Shown: positions 35,304 through 44,705, counted from the first letter of the stretch. The stretch: 64,000 nucleotides of DNA from Lachnospiraceae bacterium (GCA_022510615.1 JAFLTC010000006.1:24708-88707); one strand, 5' to 3'. The notes: generated by a model not told the origin, from the sequence alone. A program made the numbers and translations.

Positions 35304-36890
35304 ATGACAGAGAAGCTGCAACGGATGTTATGGATAGGAACATGCTTGCTGGCACTTGGCATCTGGCTGATGCCGGTACATTCTTTTGGTGCCTTAAAAA
35401 AAGATACGGCTTATTTTGCCGAGGTTGAAAAGATCCTTTTGTCCTCCTCTACAAAGACAGTAGAGTATCAATACGGAAAAATAAATTCCGGGAAAAATAA
35501 ATACTGGAAAAAGGCAGTTTCTCTCCCCCTGACGGCTTCTAAGGTGAAGATTTCCAAAAAGGGCTGGTATACGGTCAGGGTGACCTCCGATTCAGGCAAC
35601 AAAAAGCTGAGTAAAAAGCTACACAAAATCAAACTGAAAAAGAAAACCTATCGGGTAGCTGCAAATACACCGGTAAAGCAAAAAGCCGGCAGATATTATC
35701 TGATACCGAAAGGTAATAAGGGCGACGCCCTGAAGATGCCGGCGGGCTCCTGTCAGCCGGGGATAGCTGCCATTATCGGAGAAAAAGAAGCAGCGGCATA
35801 TTCTGTCTGGCAGCTGAAACCGGCGGAAGGGAAAAAATTCCGGTTAAAAAACAGTAACAGCAATCTCTATCTGGGACTGGAAGCGGGAAAGACAAAGAGT
35901 GGGGCATCCTTTGTCCAGAAAAAGTATTCGGAGACGGATATGACTTTGTTATTCGAGGCGGCATCTGCCGGAGGATCTTATTATTACATAAAAAATGTGG
36001 GGAATGGCAGATATCTGCGGCTCAAGGATAACGTGGTTGTAGCGGCTAAGAGAAAAAATAAAAAGGCATGGAAATATCGGATAAAGAAGACGAAAAAGCC
36101 GGATTCCTATGCGGCGGCAAGGGATTATACCTATCCGACCTCTGTGTTGTTAGGTTCTTCTTTTGTTTTGAAGGGGACGGTTTCCTCCCATTATACGATG
36201 ACCTCTCTGACTGCTTCCGTCATAAACAATAACAATACGGTTGTATTGAAAAAAACGGTAGCGCCAGAGAGCTGTCTCTATGATTTAAAAGGGATTGATG
36301 CGGCGATGACTTTTGGCAGACTGCCGGTGGGAAACTACCGCTATATCGTGACGGTAACGGACAAAAGGGGTGCGACCTTTACCGTGATTAACCGGAATTT
36401 TGGGGTATATGCTCTTTCTATTGTAAATGGGAAAGTGCTTTCCTATGATGCGGCAAAAATTCTAGCAATAGGACATCAGTCCAACGGGACTGCCTTAGAG
36501 AAAAAGGCATGTGCCTCCTATGCCCTGGCATATTGCAATTCCATTTTAGATGGCACCACTCCGAGTCCCCATACCTACTGGCTCAGTGAAACAAAGGTGG
36601 ACTGTGTATGGAGTAAGGGCGGCTACACGACCTATGCCTATGATTCGGAAAGTGCCGTTCTCCAGGCGGCTTACGCTCAGATTACCGCAGGCAGACCTTG
36701 TATTCTCTATGTGACGGGAAGTACAAGCAGCCAGCACTGGCTGACACTCATTGGATATAAAAATGTTACTTCTGTCCAGTCGCTAAACGCCGGTAATTTC
36801 ATTGCTATTGACCCATGGGATGGGGCGGTTATTACCGTTTCGGATAAATATAAGGTAAAAAATCCGTATCGTCTGGGCTATAAAAGCTAA
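35304..36890 (+). CDS. Secreted protein with ricin-like and C39-like peptidase domains
   Basis: A 528-residue protein. An N-terminal membrane signal (MLWIGTCLLALGIWLMPVHSFG) is followed by a Lys-rich segment. A ricin-type beta-trefoil comes next, with repeated units such as FRLKNSNSNLYLGLEAG and YYIKNVGNGRYLRLKD. A beta-sandwich (about 275-375) then leads to a C-terminal papain-like domain with Cys403 (KACASYALAYC), His478 (SSQHWLTLIGY) and Asp503 (AIDPWDG), which looks like the C39_2 arrangement. It probably cleaves or binds extracellular peptides or glycans. Start at 35304 after GAGGAA; the longer frame begins inside the palindromic repeat. Confidence 0.7.
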   Translation: MTEKLQRMLWIGTCLLALGIWLMPVHSFGALKKDTAYFAEVEKILLSSSTKTVEYQYGKINSGKNKYWKKAVSLPLTASKVKISKKGWYTVRVTSDSGNKKLSKKLHKIKLKKKTYRVAANTPVKQKAGRYYLIPKGNKGDALKMPAGSCQPGIAAIIGEKEAAAYSVWQLKPAEGKKFRLKNSNSNLYLGLEAGKTKSGASFVQKKYSETDMTLLFEAASAGGSYYYIKNVGNGRYLRLKDNVVVAAKRKNKKAWKYRIKKTKKPDSYAAARDYTYPTSVLLGSSFVLKGTVSSHYTMTSLTASVINNNNTVVLKKTVAPESCLYDLKGIDAAMTFGRLPVGNYRYIVTVTDKRGATFTVINRNFGVYALSIVNGKVLSYDAAKILAIGHQSNGTALEKKACASYALAYCNSILDGTTPSPHTYWLSETKVDCVWSKGGYTTYAYDSESAVLQAAYAQITAGRPCILYVTGSTSSQHWLTLIGYKNVTSVQSLNAGNFIAIDPWDGAVITVSDKYKVKNPYRLGYKS

Positions 36891-36982
36891 CGTTTAAAGT
36901 GAAGAGATTTCGTATTATATGACAATAGCCTTTTTCTCTTTTTTCTATTATAATATCCATAAAAGATTTTGCACAAAAGCTA

Positions 36983-37011
36983 TTGACAATCCAATCAAGA
37001 TAGTATAGTAT
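36983..37011 (+). promoter_or_regulatory. recA promoter
   Basis: Perfect TTGACA (36983-36988) and TAGTAT (37006-37011), 17-nt spacer, followed by the SOS box. Confidence 0.75.
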
Positions 37012-37022
37012 AAACACATACA

Positions 37023-37034
37023 GAACATTCGTTC
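37023..37034 (+). promoter_or_regulatory. LexA (SOS) box before recA
   Basis: GAAC-ATTC-GTTC matches the Gram-positive LexA/DinR half-sites GAAC-N4-GTTC. It sits just past the -10, where LexA would block transcription. Confidence 0.85.
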
Positions 37035-37057
37035 GGAAAAATGAGGAGGATATTTTC

Positions 37058-38122
37058 ATGGAAAAGGATCAGAATAAATTAAAGGCACTGGAGTCAGCGA
37101 TAGCCCAGATTGAGAAGGCTTATGGACAGGGCTCTATTATGAAGCTGGGAGATACGACACAGATGCAGGTGGAGACAGTTCCTACCGGTTCTCTCAGTCT
37201 GGATCTGGCGCTGGGTGTTGGCGGAATTCCGAAGGGACGTATTATTGAGGTATACGGACCGGAGTCCAGCGGTAAAACCACCGTTGCCCTGCACATGGTG
37301 GCAGAGGTTCAGAAAAAAGGCGGGATTGCCGGATTCATTGATGCCGAGCACGCCCTCGACCCGGTCTATGCGAAGAATATCGGAGTAAATATTGATGAGC
37401 TCTATATTTCCCAGCCGGATTCCGGAGAGCAGGCCATGGAGATTACAGAGACTATGGTACGCTCTGGCGCAGTGGATATTGTCATTGTGGACTCGGTGGC
37501 GGCCCTTGTGCCGAAAGCGGAGATTGACGGCGACATGGGAGATTCCCATGTGGGATTACAGGCGCGTCTGATGAGCCAGGCACTCCGTAAGCTCACCAGT
37601 GTGATTAATAAGTCAAATTGTACAGTTATCTTTATTAACCAGCTACGTGAAAAGATAGGAGTTATGTTTGGAAATCCGGAGACTACCACCGGAGGACGTG
37701 CATTGAAGTTTTATTCCTCTGTCCGGCTGGATGTCAGAAGAATCGAGACGTTACAGCAGGCAGGCGAAAAGATTGGAAACCGGGTCAGGGTAAAAATAGT
37801 AAAAAATAAGGTGGCACCGCCATTTCAGGAAGCTGAGTTTGACATTATGTTCGGCAAAGGAATTTCCCGAGAGGGTGATGTGCTGGATTTGGCAGCAAAG
37901 CACGATATTATCGTAAAAAGCGGTGCGTGGTATTCTTATAATGGCGAACGTATCGGACAGGGTAGAGAAAATGCGAAACAATATCTTGCAGACAGGCCGG
38001 AAGTTTTTGAAGAAGTAGAGGCAGCCGTGCGTGCCAAATGTATGCCGAAGAAAGAAGAAGAAACAGAGGCTGACAAGGACACGGGAAAAACTGCGGGAAA
38101 AGCAGCAAAGAAAGATGAATAA
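37058..38122 (+). CDS. recA: Recombinase RecA
   Basis: Strand-exchange ATPase that also triggers LexA cleavage. The 354-residue protein has Walker A GPESSGKT (67-74), the MAW region, [14 protein letters not shown] (Walker B), loop L2 and the signature [13 protein letters not shown]. The C-terminal tail is acidic and Lys-rich, as usual. ATG follows GAGGAGG. Expression is predicted to be SOS-inducible from the LexA-controlled promoter. recX follows after 2 nt in the same operon. Confidence 0.98.
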   Translation: MEKDQNKLKALESAIAQIEKAYGQGSIMKLGDTTQMQVETVPTGSLSLDLALGVGGIPKGRIIEVYGPESSGKTTVALHMVAEVQKKGGIAGFIDAEHALDPVYAKNIGVNIDELYISQPDSGEQAMEITETMVRSGAVDIVIVDSVAALVPKAEIDGDMGDSHVGLQARLMSQALRKLTSVINKSNCTVIFINQLREKIGVMFGNPETTTGGRALKFYSSVRLDVRRIETLQQAGEKIGNRVRVKIVKNKVAPPFQEAEFDIMFGKGISREGDVLDLAAKHDIIVKSGAWYSYNGERIGQGRENAKQYLADRPEVFEEVEAAVRAKCMPKKEEETEADKDTGKTAGKAAKKDE

Positions 38123-38124
38123 AA

Positions 38125-38592
38125 ATGGACGAAGAATGTAAAAAAGCAGCAGAAAAAGCCATGAATCTTCTTCTGGTACAGGACCGGACGAAAAAAGAAT
38201 TGCAGGAGCGTCTGTACCGGGCAGGGTTTTCTGAGAAAGCAGCGGATTATGCGCTGGAATATGTAATGAGCTTTGGCTACATTGATGATTTGCGGTATGC
38301 AGAGAATTATATATCCTTTCATAAGGAGAACCGCAGCCGCAAGGAATTACAGTATAAGCTAATGCAGAAAGGAGTGCCTCCGGAAATTATTTCGGAAGCA
38401 TTTCTTTCTTATAATAGAGAAGATGAATACACAGCGTTAAAGCATCAGCTTCGTAAGAAATTAAAAGGAAAACATCTTTCGGATATGGAATTTCAGGAAA
38501 AAAATAAGGTGACTGCTTATCTGGCGAGGAAGGGATATGCCCTTCCGGCAATACGGCATGTTTTGCAGGAGCAGGAGGAGGAAGAGCAGTAG
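38125..38592 (+). CDS. recX: Regulatory protein RecX
   Basis: A 155-residue RecX-family protein, an inhibitor of RecA filaments. It shows the repeated three-helix RecX units: LLLVQDRTKKELQERLYRAG, YVMSFGYIDDLRYAENYI and SRKELQYKLMQKGVPPEII. The start is 2 nt after recA, without a good ribosome-binding site of its own, so translation is probably coupled. A terminator follows the stop directly. Confidence 0.92.
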   Translation: MDEECKKAAEKAMNLLLVQDRTKKELQERLYRAGFSEKAADYALEYVMSFGYIDDLRYAENYISFHKENRSRKELQYKLMQKGVPPEIISEAFLSYNREDEYTALKHQLRKKLKGKHLSDMEFQEKNKVTAYLARKGYALPAIRHVLQEQEEEEQ

Positions 38593-38593
38593 C

Positions 38594-38620
38594 AAGCGTC
38601 GTTTTCTCACGGCGCTTTTT
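38594..38620 (+). terminator. recA-recX terminator
   Basis: AAGCGTCG-ttttctca-CGGCGCTTTTT: a 7-bp GC-rich stem with T tail. Confidence 0.75.
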
Positions 38621-38638
38621 CTGACTTTTGAAATTTAG

Positions 38639-38667
38639 TTGATTTTTCCTTGACTGTTGTGTATAAT
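38639..38667 (+). promoter_or_regulatory. glmM promoter
   Basis: TTGATT (38639-38644) and perfect TATAAT (38662-38667), 17-nt spacer. Confidence 0.75.
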
Positions 38668-38743
38668 GTAGTACATATGGAATTTTGGGCGAAGTCTGTC
38701 CAAATGAGTTTATTTGCCAGTGATTGGCGGATTGGAGATTGAC

Positions 38744-40090
38744 ATGAAGTACTTTGGGACGGATGGATTCCGTGGCGAGGCGAATGTTACTTTGACCGTG
38801 GAACATGCATACAAAGTGGGAAGATTTTTAGGACACTATTATCAGAAAGAAAATCACCATGTCAGAGTAGTGATTGGAAAAGATACAAGATTGTCCGGTT
38901 ATATGTTTGAAACGGCACTGGCTTCCGGTCTGAATGCGAGTGGGGCTGATGTGTATGAACTTCATGTGACGACTACACCGAGTGTATCCTATCTGGTGCG
39001 CAAGGAAGCCTTTGACTGCGGTATTATGATTTCCGCCAGCCATAACCCTTATTTTGACAATGGTATTAAAGTAATTAATGGTCAGGGTTTTAAACTGGAG
39101 CCGGAGATAGAGGAACAGATTGAGAAATATATCGACGGGGAAATCGGAGAACTTCCTTTCGCAAAACGTGAGAAAATCGGACGCTGTTTTGATTACTCAA
39201 AGGGGCGTGATGAATATATTGAATATTTGAAAGGTCTGGTTAAGAAGCCTTTTGACGGTAAGACAGTGGCACTGGATTTGGCAAACGGCTCTGCCTTTAC
39301 TATGGCGAAGGAGATTTTTGAATCTCTGGGGGCCCAGGTTATTGTAAGGCATGCCAGTCCAAATGGAACGAACATCAACCGAGAGTGTGGTTCCACCCAC
39401 ATTGAAAGTCTTCAGAGCCTTGTATATGATACGGGAGCAGATGTGGGCTTTGCTTATGATGGCGACGCGGACCGGTGTCTTGCGGTGGATGATGATGGTA
39501 AAGTAATTGACGGAGACCATATTATGTATCTCTGTGGGAAATATTTAAAGGAACAGGGAAAACTGAAGGATGACACGGTAGTGACTACTGTAATGTCAAA
39601 TATCGGTCTTTACAAAGCCTTTGACGAACTGGGTATCCGCTATGAAAAAACTGCAGTGGGAGATAAGTATGTTTGTGAAAACATTATGGAGCATGACTAT
39701 TCTTTAGGTGGAGAAAATTCCGGACATATTATTTTCCATGAACATGCAGTAACCGGAGATGGTATATTGACCTCTCTGATGATTATGGAAGTCTGGCTTA
39801 GTGGCGGTAAGCCCTTGTCCATTCTGACGAAGGATTTAGTTATTTATCCGCAGCTGCTTGTTAATGTGAAGGTAAAGGATAAGATAGCGGCGAGAGCGGA
39901 CGAGGATGTACAGAGAGCGGCTGCCGAGGTGGAAGAAACCCTCGGTGATTCCGGTCGCCTGCTGTTGCGGGAAAGCGGTACAGAACCTTTGGTTCGTGTT
40001 ATGGTGGAGGCCTCCACGGATGAGTTGTGCAGGGAACAGGTTGACCATATTGTTCAGGTTCTAAAGGATAAAGGACATGTACTGGAATAA
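38744..40090 (+). CDS. glmM: Phosphoglucosamine mutase
   Basis: Converts glucosamine-6-phosphate to glucosamine-1-phosphate for peptidoglycan precursors. The 448-residue protein begins MKYFGTDGFRGEAN as GlmM does. The phosphoserine loop is ISASHNPYFDNGIK, the metal-binding loop is AYDGDADRCLAVDDDG, and the C-terminal phosphate-binding loop is LRESGTEPLVRVMVE. The start at 38744 follows GGAG; ten more in-frame codons upstream are part of the leader. The GH8 gene follows after 37 nt. Confidence 0.96.
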   Translation: MKYFGTDGFRGEANVTLTVEHAYKVGRFLGHYYQKENHHVRVVIGKDTRLSGYMFETALASGLNASGADVYELHVTTTPSVSYLVRKEAFDCGIMISASHNPYFDNGIKVINGQGFKLEPEIEEQIEKYIDGEIGELPFAKREKIGRCFDYSKGRDEYIEYLKGLVKKPFDGKTVALDLANGSAFTMAKEIFESLGAQVIVRHASPNGTNINRECGSTHIESLQSLVYDTGADVGFAYDGDADRCLAVDDDGKVIDGDHIMYLCGKYLKEQGKLKDDTVVTTVMSNIGLYKAFDELGIRYEKTAVGDKYVCENIMEHDYSLGGENSGHIIFHEHAVTGDGILTSLMIMEVWLSGGKPLSILTKDLVIYPQLLVNVKVKDKIAARADEDVQRAAAEVEETLGDSGRLLLRESGTEPLVRVMVEASTDELCREQVDHIVQVLKDKGHVLE

Positions 40091-40127
40091 AATGGTACAA
40101 AGGAATGAGATAAAAGGAGAGAAAAGA

Positions 40128-41270
40128 ATGAAAGGTGCGTTTTACACAGGGGAGTACCGAAATGTATTTGCCGAACTGGGACACTCAGAGGAAGAGATTG
40201 ATAAAAAACTGAAAGATGCTTTTCATACCGTATTTTATGGACCGGAGGATGAGAAGTTTTACTTTGAAGCCGGGGATGACATGGGCTATTTTGAGGACAC
40301 CGGAAATCATGATGCCAGAACAGAGGGGATGTCCTATGCCATGATGATGTGTGTCCAGATGGATATGAAAAAAGAATTCGACCGTGTATGGAAATGGGCA
40401 AGAACCAATATGTACATGGAAGAAGGATATAATAAAGGCTATTTTGCATGGTCCTGTCAGACAGACGGGAAGAAAAATGACTACGGTCCGGCGCCGGATG
40501 GCGAGGAGTTCTTTGCTATGGCACTTTTCTTTGCTTCCCACCGCTGGGGAGACGGCGAGGGAATTTTTAATTACTCTGCAGAGGCGAGAAATATTCTCAG
40601 TGCCTGCATCCACAACGGCGAGAAGGAACCGGGAGACCCGATTATGGAGCCGGAAAATTACCTAATACGCTTTATTCCGAGCCGGAAATTCAGCGACCCG
40701 TCCTATCACTGTGCCCACTTCTATGAGTTGTTTGCCCTGTGGGCCAACGAAGAGGATCGTCCGTTCTGGAAAAAGGCGGCGAAGGCAAGCCGGGAGTATT
40801 TAAAGAAGGCCTGCCACCCGGAAACCGGTCTGGCGGCAGAGTATGCTTACTATGACGGCACACCGTACGAGAAGGAGCAGAATGTCTTTGGCGGACGCCA
40901 TGACTGGTATTACAGCGATTCCTATCGTGTCATTGCCAATATCGGTTTGGATTATGAGTGGTTTGCCGCAGACGAGTGGAATGTGGAAAATAACAATAAA
41001 GTACAGAAATTCTTTTGCGAAACCCATAAGGACGAGGAGTTTAAAATTTATGAGATAGATGGACGTGTTATCGACCAGCCGGCGCTGCATCCGGTAGCGA
41101 TTATTGCGACAAATGCCCAGGCATCTCTGGCGGCAGACGGTCCTTATGCAAAGGAATGTGTGGAGAGGTTCTGGAATACGCCTCTGCGCACGGGAGATAG
41201 AAGATATTATGATAACTGTCTGTATCTGTTTGCATTACTGGCCCTGAGTGGGAATTACCGGATTTATTAA
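40128..41270 (+). CDS. GH8 reducing-end xylose-releasing exo-oligoxylanase
   Basis: A 380-residue glycoside hydrolase of family 8, Rex type, which removes xylose from the reducing end of xylo-oligosaccharides. The proton donor is Glu66 in HDARTEGMSYAMM; the predicted base is Asp264 in WYYSDSYRVI, matching the Rex spacing. There is no signal peptide, so it acts on imported oligosaccharides. Start at 40128 after AAAAGGAGAG. It lies between glmM and tig without a transporter or other xylan genes nearby. Activity is inferred from the family. Confidence 0.88.
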   Translation: MKGAFYTGEYRNVFAELGHSEEEIDKKLKDAFHTVFYGPEDEKFYFEAGDDMGYFEDTGNHDARTEGMSYAMMMCVQMDMKKEFDRVWKWARTNMYMEEGYNKGYFAWSCQTDGKKNDYGPAPDGEEFFAMALFFASHRWGDGEGIFNYSAEARNILSACIHNGEKEPGDPIMEPENYLIRFIPSRKFSDPSYHCAHFYELFALWANEEDRPFWKKAAKASREYLKKACHPETGLAAEYAYYDGTPYEKEQNVFGGRHDWYYSDSYRVIANIGLDYEWFAADEWNVENNNKVQKFFCETHKDEEFKIYEIDGRVIDQPALHPVAIIATNAQASLAADGPYAKECVERFWNTPLRTGDRRYYDNCLYLFALLALSGNYRIY

Positions 41271-41342
41271 TGGCAGACAGCTGCAACTTGCGGTTACATT
41301 TTAGATACATTCAGAAAGAAAAATATTTTGGAGGAAAGAAAA

Positions 41343-42665
41343 ATGAGTGTTACAGTAGAAAATTTAGAAAAGAGTATGGCAAAACTTACCATTACTGTCA
41401 GTGCAGAGGATTTTGAGGCAGCTATGGTTAAGGCTTATAACAAGAACAAAAATAAGATTAGTGTACAGGGCTTTCGCCGCGGTAAGGCTCCGCGTAAGAT
41501 GATTGAAAAATTATATGGTCCGGAGATTTTCTATGAGGATGCGGCAAACATTGCTATTCCGGATGCTTATGAGGAGGCTGCTAAGGAGAGCGGACTGGAT
41601 ATTGTATCCCGTCCGGAAATCGATGTGGTTGATATTGGCAGGGATAAGGAATTTGTATTCTCTGCCACCGTTGCCGTGAAGCCGGAAGTGACTCTCGGTG
41701 ATTACAAAGGAATCGAAGTTGAGAAAAAAGAAGTGAAGGTAATGGCAGCTGATGTCAATGCCGAGTTGGATAAGGTCCGCGAGCAGAACAGCCGCATGAT
41801 TACGGTGGACAACAGAGGAATCAAAAAAGACGATACCGCTGTCATTGATTTTGAAGGATTTGTAGATGGCGAGCCGTTCCAGGGAGGAAAGGGAGAAGAT
41901 TATTCCTTAGTAATCGGAAGCCATTCCTTTATCGATACCTTTGAGGACCAGCTGGTAGGAAAGAAAATCGGTGATGAGGTAGATGTCAATGTCACCTTCC
42001 CGGAAGAGTATCACGAGGCTTCCTTAAAGGGCAAACCGGCACTGTTTAAAGTTAAGGTTAAGGAAATCAAGAAAAGAGAGCTTCCGAAGTTAGACGATGA
42101 GTTTGCCAGTGAGGTATCTGAATTTGAAACACTGAAGGAATACAAAGCAAGTGTGAAAAAATCTCTGACGGAACAGAGAAAGGAAGAGGCAAAACGGGAA
42201 AAGGAAGCTGCCGTTGTGGAAAAGGTAGTGGAAAATGCGACGGTAGAGCTTCCGGAGCCAATGGTAGATGAGCAGGTACAGCAGATGATTCAGGAATTTG
42301 CCGGAAGAATCAGCCAGCAGGGAATCAGCTTTGAGCAGTACATGCAGATGACCGGTATGACACCGGATACACTCATGGCGCAGATGAAGCCGGAGGCCGA
42401 AAAACGCATTAAGACAAGACTGACACTGGAAGCCGTTGTGAAAGCTGAAGAAATCAAGGCGACGGCAAAGGATGTTGAAAAAGAAATTGAGAACATGGCT
42501 TCCATGTACCAGATGGAAGTGGATAAACTGAAGGAAATTATTGGAGAAACAGAGAAAGAGCAGATTTCACTGGATATGGCTGTCCAAAAGGCAGTAGATT
42601 TCCTTGTGAAGGAAGCGGTTGAGGTTGCTCCAAAAGAAGAAAAAGCAGAGGAAGCAGACAAATAA
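41343..42665 (+). CDS. tig: Trigger factor
   Basis: Ribosome-bound chaperone and peptidyl-prolyl isomerase, 440 residues. The ribosome-binding signature is GFRRGKAPRKMIEKLYG. The FKBP-type PPIase domain is at about 150-245 (DTAVIDFEGFVDGEPFQGGKG ... GSHSFIDTFEDQLVGKK). The C-terminal helical domain follows, with an acidic Lys/Glu-rich end. Start ATG 41343 lies behind GGAGGAAAG. It heads the tig-clpP-clpX-lon-engB cluster common in Clostridia. Confidence 0.96.
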   Translation: MSVTVENLEKSMAKLTITVSAEDFEAAMVKAYNKNKNKISVQGFRRGKAPRKMIEKLYGPEIFYEDAANIAIPDAYEEAAKESGLDIVSRPEIDVVDIGRDKEFVFSATVAVKPEVTLGDYKGIEVEKKEVKVMAADVNAELDKVREQNSRMITVDNRGIKKDDTAVIDFEGFVDGEPFQGGKGEDYSLVIGSHSFIDTFEDQLVGKKIGDEVDVNVTFPEEYHEASLKGKPALFKVKVKEIKKRELPKLDDEFASEVSEFETLKEYKASVKKSLTEQRKEEAKREKEAAVVEKVVENATVELPEPMVDEQVQQMIQEFAGRISQQGISFEQYMQMTGMTPDTLMAQMKPEAEKRIKTRLTLEAVVKAEEIKATAKDVEKEIENMASMYQMEVDKLKEIIGETEKEQISLDMAVQKAVDFLVKEAVEVAPKEEKAEEADK

Positions 42666-42675
42666 TAATAGAGAT

Positions 42676-42690
42676 GTTTCGGAATGGAGG
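42676..42690 (+). promoter_or_regulatory. Extended ribosome-binding module before clpP
   Basis: GTTTCGGAATGGAGG, 5 nt before the ATG. Confidence 0.7.
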
Positions 42691-42695
42691 GTAAT

Positions 42696-43301
42696 ATGGC
42701 ATTAGTACCTTACGTCATTGAGCAGACCAGCCGTGGCGGCGAACGCTCATATGACATCTTTTCAAGATTATTAAAAGAAAGAATTATCTTTCTGGGAGAT
42801 GAAGTAAACGACCAGACAGCCAGTCTGGTAGTGGCACAGCTTCTTTTTCTGGAATCGGAGGATCCAAATAAAGATATCCAGCTGTATATCAACAGCCCGG
42901 GTGGTTCGGTAACTGCCGGCATGGCGATTTATGATACAATGAATTATGTGAAATGTGATGTATCGACCATCTGTATTGGTCTGGCAGCCAGCATGGGGGC
43001 ATTTCTGCTTTCCAGCGGTGCAAAGGGCAAGCGTTACGCACTGCCAAATGCAGAGATTATGATTCATCAGCCTTCCGGAGGTGCCAGAGGACAGGCTACG
43101 GAGATTCAGATTGTAGCAGAAAATATTTTAAAGACGAAGAAAAAGTTAAATGAAATTCTGGCAGCAAATACCGGGCAGACGGTAGAAAAGATTGCGCAGG
43201 ATACGGAGCGCGATAACTTCATGAGTGCCGAGGAAGCAAAGGAATACGGACTTGTGGATGAGATTGTAGTGAATCGGAAGGAAACCGAAGAGGAAGAATA
43301 A
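42696..43301 (+). CDS. clpP: ATP-dependent Clp protease proteolytic subunit
   Basis: Serine protease core of the ClpXP and ClpCP machines. The 201-residue protein has the catalytic triad Ser99 ([11 protein letters not shown]), His124 (MIHQPSGG) and Asp173 (ERDNFMSA). The N-terminal [20 protein letters not shown] is typical. It starts at 42696; an ATG four codons earlier lies in the GGAGG site. A long hairpin lies between it and clpX. Confidence 0.97.
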   Translation: MALVPYVIEQTSRGGERSYDIFSRLLKERIIFLGDEVNDQTASLVVAQLLFLESEDPNKDIQLYINSPGGSVTAGMAIYDTMNYVKCDVSTICIGLAASMGAFLLSSGAKGKRYALPNAEIMIHQPSGGARGQATEIQIVAENILKTKKKLNEILAANTGQTVEKIAQDTERDNFMSAEEAKEYGLVDEIVVNRKETEEEE

Positions 43302-43354
43302 ATAAAGTTCGTACAAATTTGTGCCGGAGCGTCATAAATTTGTACGGACTTTAT
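43302..43354 (+). other. 19-bp hairpin between clpP and clpX
   Basis: It begins at the base after the clpP stop. The left arm (43302-43320, ATAAAGTTCGTACAAATTT) pairs over its whole length with 43336-43354, with one G-T pair and a 15-nt loop. No T run follows (GTTCGTATTT), so it is a weak terminator at best. It could be a processing or stability element that sets the clpP:clpX ratio. Confidence 0.75.
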
Positions 43355-43364
43355 GTTCGTATTT

Positions 43365-43382
43365 ACGCTTCGGAATGGAGGT
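43365..43382 (+). promoter_or_regulatory. Extended ribosome-binding module before clpX
   Basis: ACGCTTCGGAATGGAGGT, the reference copy, 4 nt before the ATG. Confidence 0.75.
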
Positions 43383-43386
43383 TATT

Positions 43387-44688
43387 ATGACAGGGAAAAA
43401 CAGTGAAGGATTGCTTTTGCGCTGCTCTTTTTGCGGCAAGACAGAAAAGCAGGTACACAAGCTGATTGCGGGACCAAACGGGGTCTATATATGCGATGAA
43501 TGTATTGAACTGTGCGATGAAATTCTGGCAGAGGAATATCAGGAAAATTATGACGACAGAGATGACGAGAGTGAAATTAACCTGTTAAAGCCAAAGGAAA
43601 TTAAAAGTTTTCTGGACGAGTATGTAGTGGGACAGGAAGAGGCGAAAAAGACACTGTCGGTAGCCGTTTATAATCATTATAAGCGAATCAAGGCGGGAAC
43701 AGACATGGATGTGGAGCTACAGAAAAGTAACATCCTTATGGTAGGTCCTACCGGCTCCGGTAAGACTTATCTTGCCCAGACTCTTGCCAAGATTCTGAAT
43801 GTGCCTTTTGCCATTGCCGATGCCACAACACTGACAGAGGCAGGTTATGTGGGAGAGGATGTGGAGAACATTCTCTTAAAAATTATTCAGGCAGCGGACT
43901 ACGATATCAAACGTGCCGAGCACGGTATCATTTATCTGGATGAGATCGATAAGATTACGAAAAAAGCAGAAAATGTGTCGATTACAAGAGATGTATCCGG
44001 AGAGGGAGTACAGCAGGCACTACTTAAAATTTTGGAGGGAACTGAGGCCAGTGTTCCACCTCAGGGTGGCAGAAAGCACCCACAGCAGGAATTTTTCCAC
44101 ATTAATACCAGTGATATTTTATTCATCTGCGGTGGGGCCTTTGACGGACTGGATAAAATTATCAGCTCCCGTATCGATAAAAAATCCATTGGCTTTGGGG
44201 CAGAAATTGCAGACCCTACGGAGCAGAATGTAGGGGAGTTATTTAAACAGGCACTGCCACAGGATTTTGTAAAATTCGGACTGATTCCGGAGTTTATCGG
44301 ACGTGTGCCGGTTACGGTGGCGCTGGATTTGCTGGATGAGGAAGCACTAAAGGAAATTCTTGTCCGTCCGAAAAATGCCATTACAAAGCAGTATCAGAAG
44401 CTGTTAGAGTTGGATGATGTGAAACTGACCTTTGATGAGGACGCCATTACCGAGGTGGCGAGACTTTCCCATGAGAGAAAGACCGGTGCCCGCGGATTGC
44501 GTGCGATTTTAGAAACCAGTATGATGGACTATATGTATGAGCTGCCGTCCCGTGAGGATGTAAAAGAGTGTGTGATTACGAAAGAAGTCATCACCGGGGA
44601 GGGTGAACCAAAGCTTTTACCGGAGTCAAAAAAGCAGCCGGAGCTGGAAGATAAAGATGCGATAAAAGAAGAGGAAGAAAGTGCTTAA
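43387..44688 (+). CDS. clpX: Clp protease ATP-binding subunit ClpX
   Basis: AAA+ unfoldase that feeds ClpP, 433 residues. The N-terminal zinc-binding domain uses Cys13, Cys16, Cys36 and Cys39. Walker A is GPTGSGKT (120-127), Walker B is [11 protein letters not shown], and the pore loop lies in [10 protein letters not shown]. The ClpP-binding loop region includes IGFGAE. The acidic C-terminus is normal. Start at 43387; the frame is open further back through the upstream hairpin, but that part is not coding. Confidence 0.97.
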   Translation: MTGKNSEGLLLRCSFCGKTEKQVHKLIAGPNGVYICDECIELCDEILAEEYQENYDDRDDESEINLLKPKEIKSFLDEYVVGQEEAKKTLSVAVYNHYKRIKAGTDMDVELQKSNILMVGPTGSGKTYLAQTLAKILNVPFAIADATTLTEAGYVGEDVENILLKIIQAADYDIKRAEHGIIYLDEIDKITKKAENVSITRDVSGEGVQQALLKILEGTEASVPPQGGRKHPQQEFFHINTSDILFICGGAFDGLDKIISSRIDKKSIGFGAEIADPTEQNVGELFKQALPQDFVKFGLIPEFIGRVPVTVALDLLDEEALKEILVRPKNAITKQYQKLLELDDVKLTFDEDAITEVARLSHERKTGARGLRAILETSMMDYMYELPSREDVKECVITKEVITGEGEPKLLPESKKQPELEDKDAIKEEEESA

Positions 44689-44705
44689 GATGCGTGGAGG
44701 TTGTT

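Noticed and set aside
38650..38667. TTGACT followed by TATAAT before glmM as one promoter
   Set aside because: The spacer would be only 6 nt. TTGATT at 38639 gives the correct 17-nt spacing with the same TATAAT.
43321..43386. N-terminal extension of clpX by 22 residues
   Set aside because: The extension would run through the intergenic hairpin and the ribosome-binding module, and the ClpX zinc domain starts normally at 43387.
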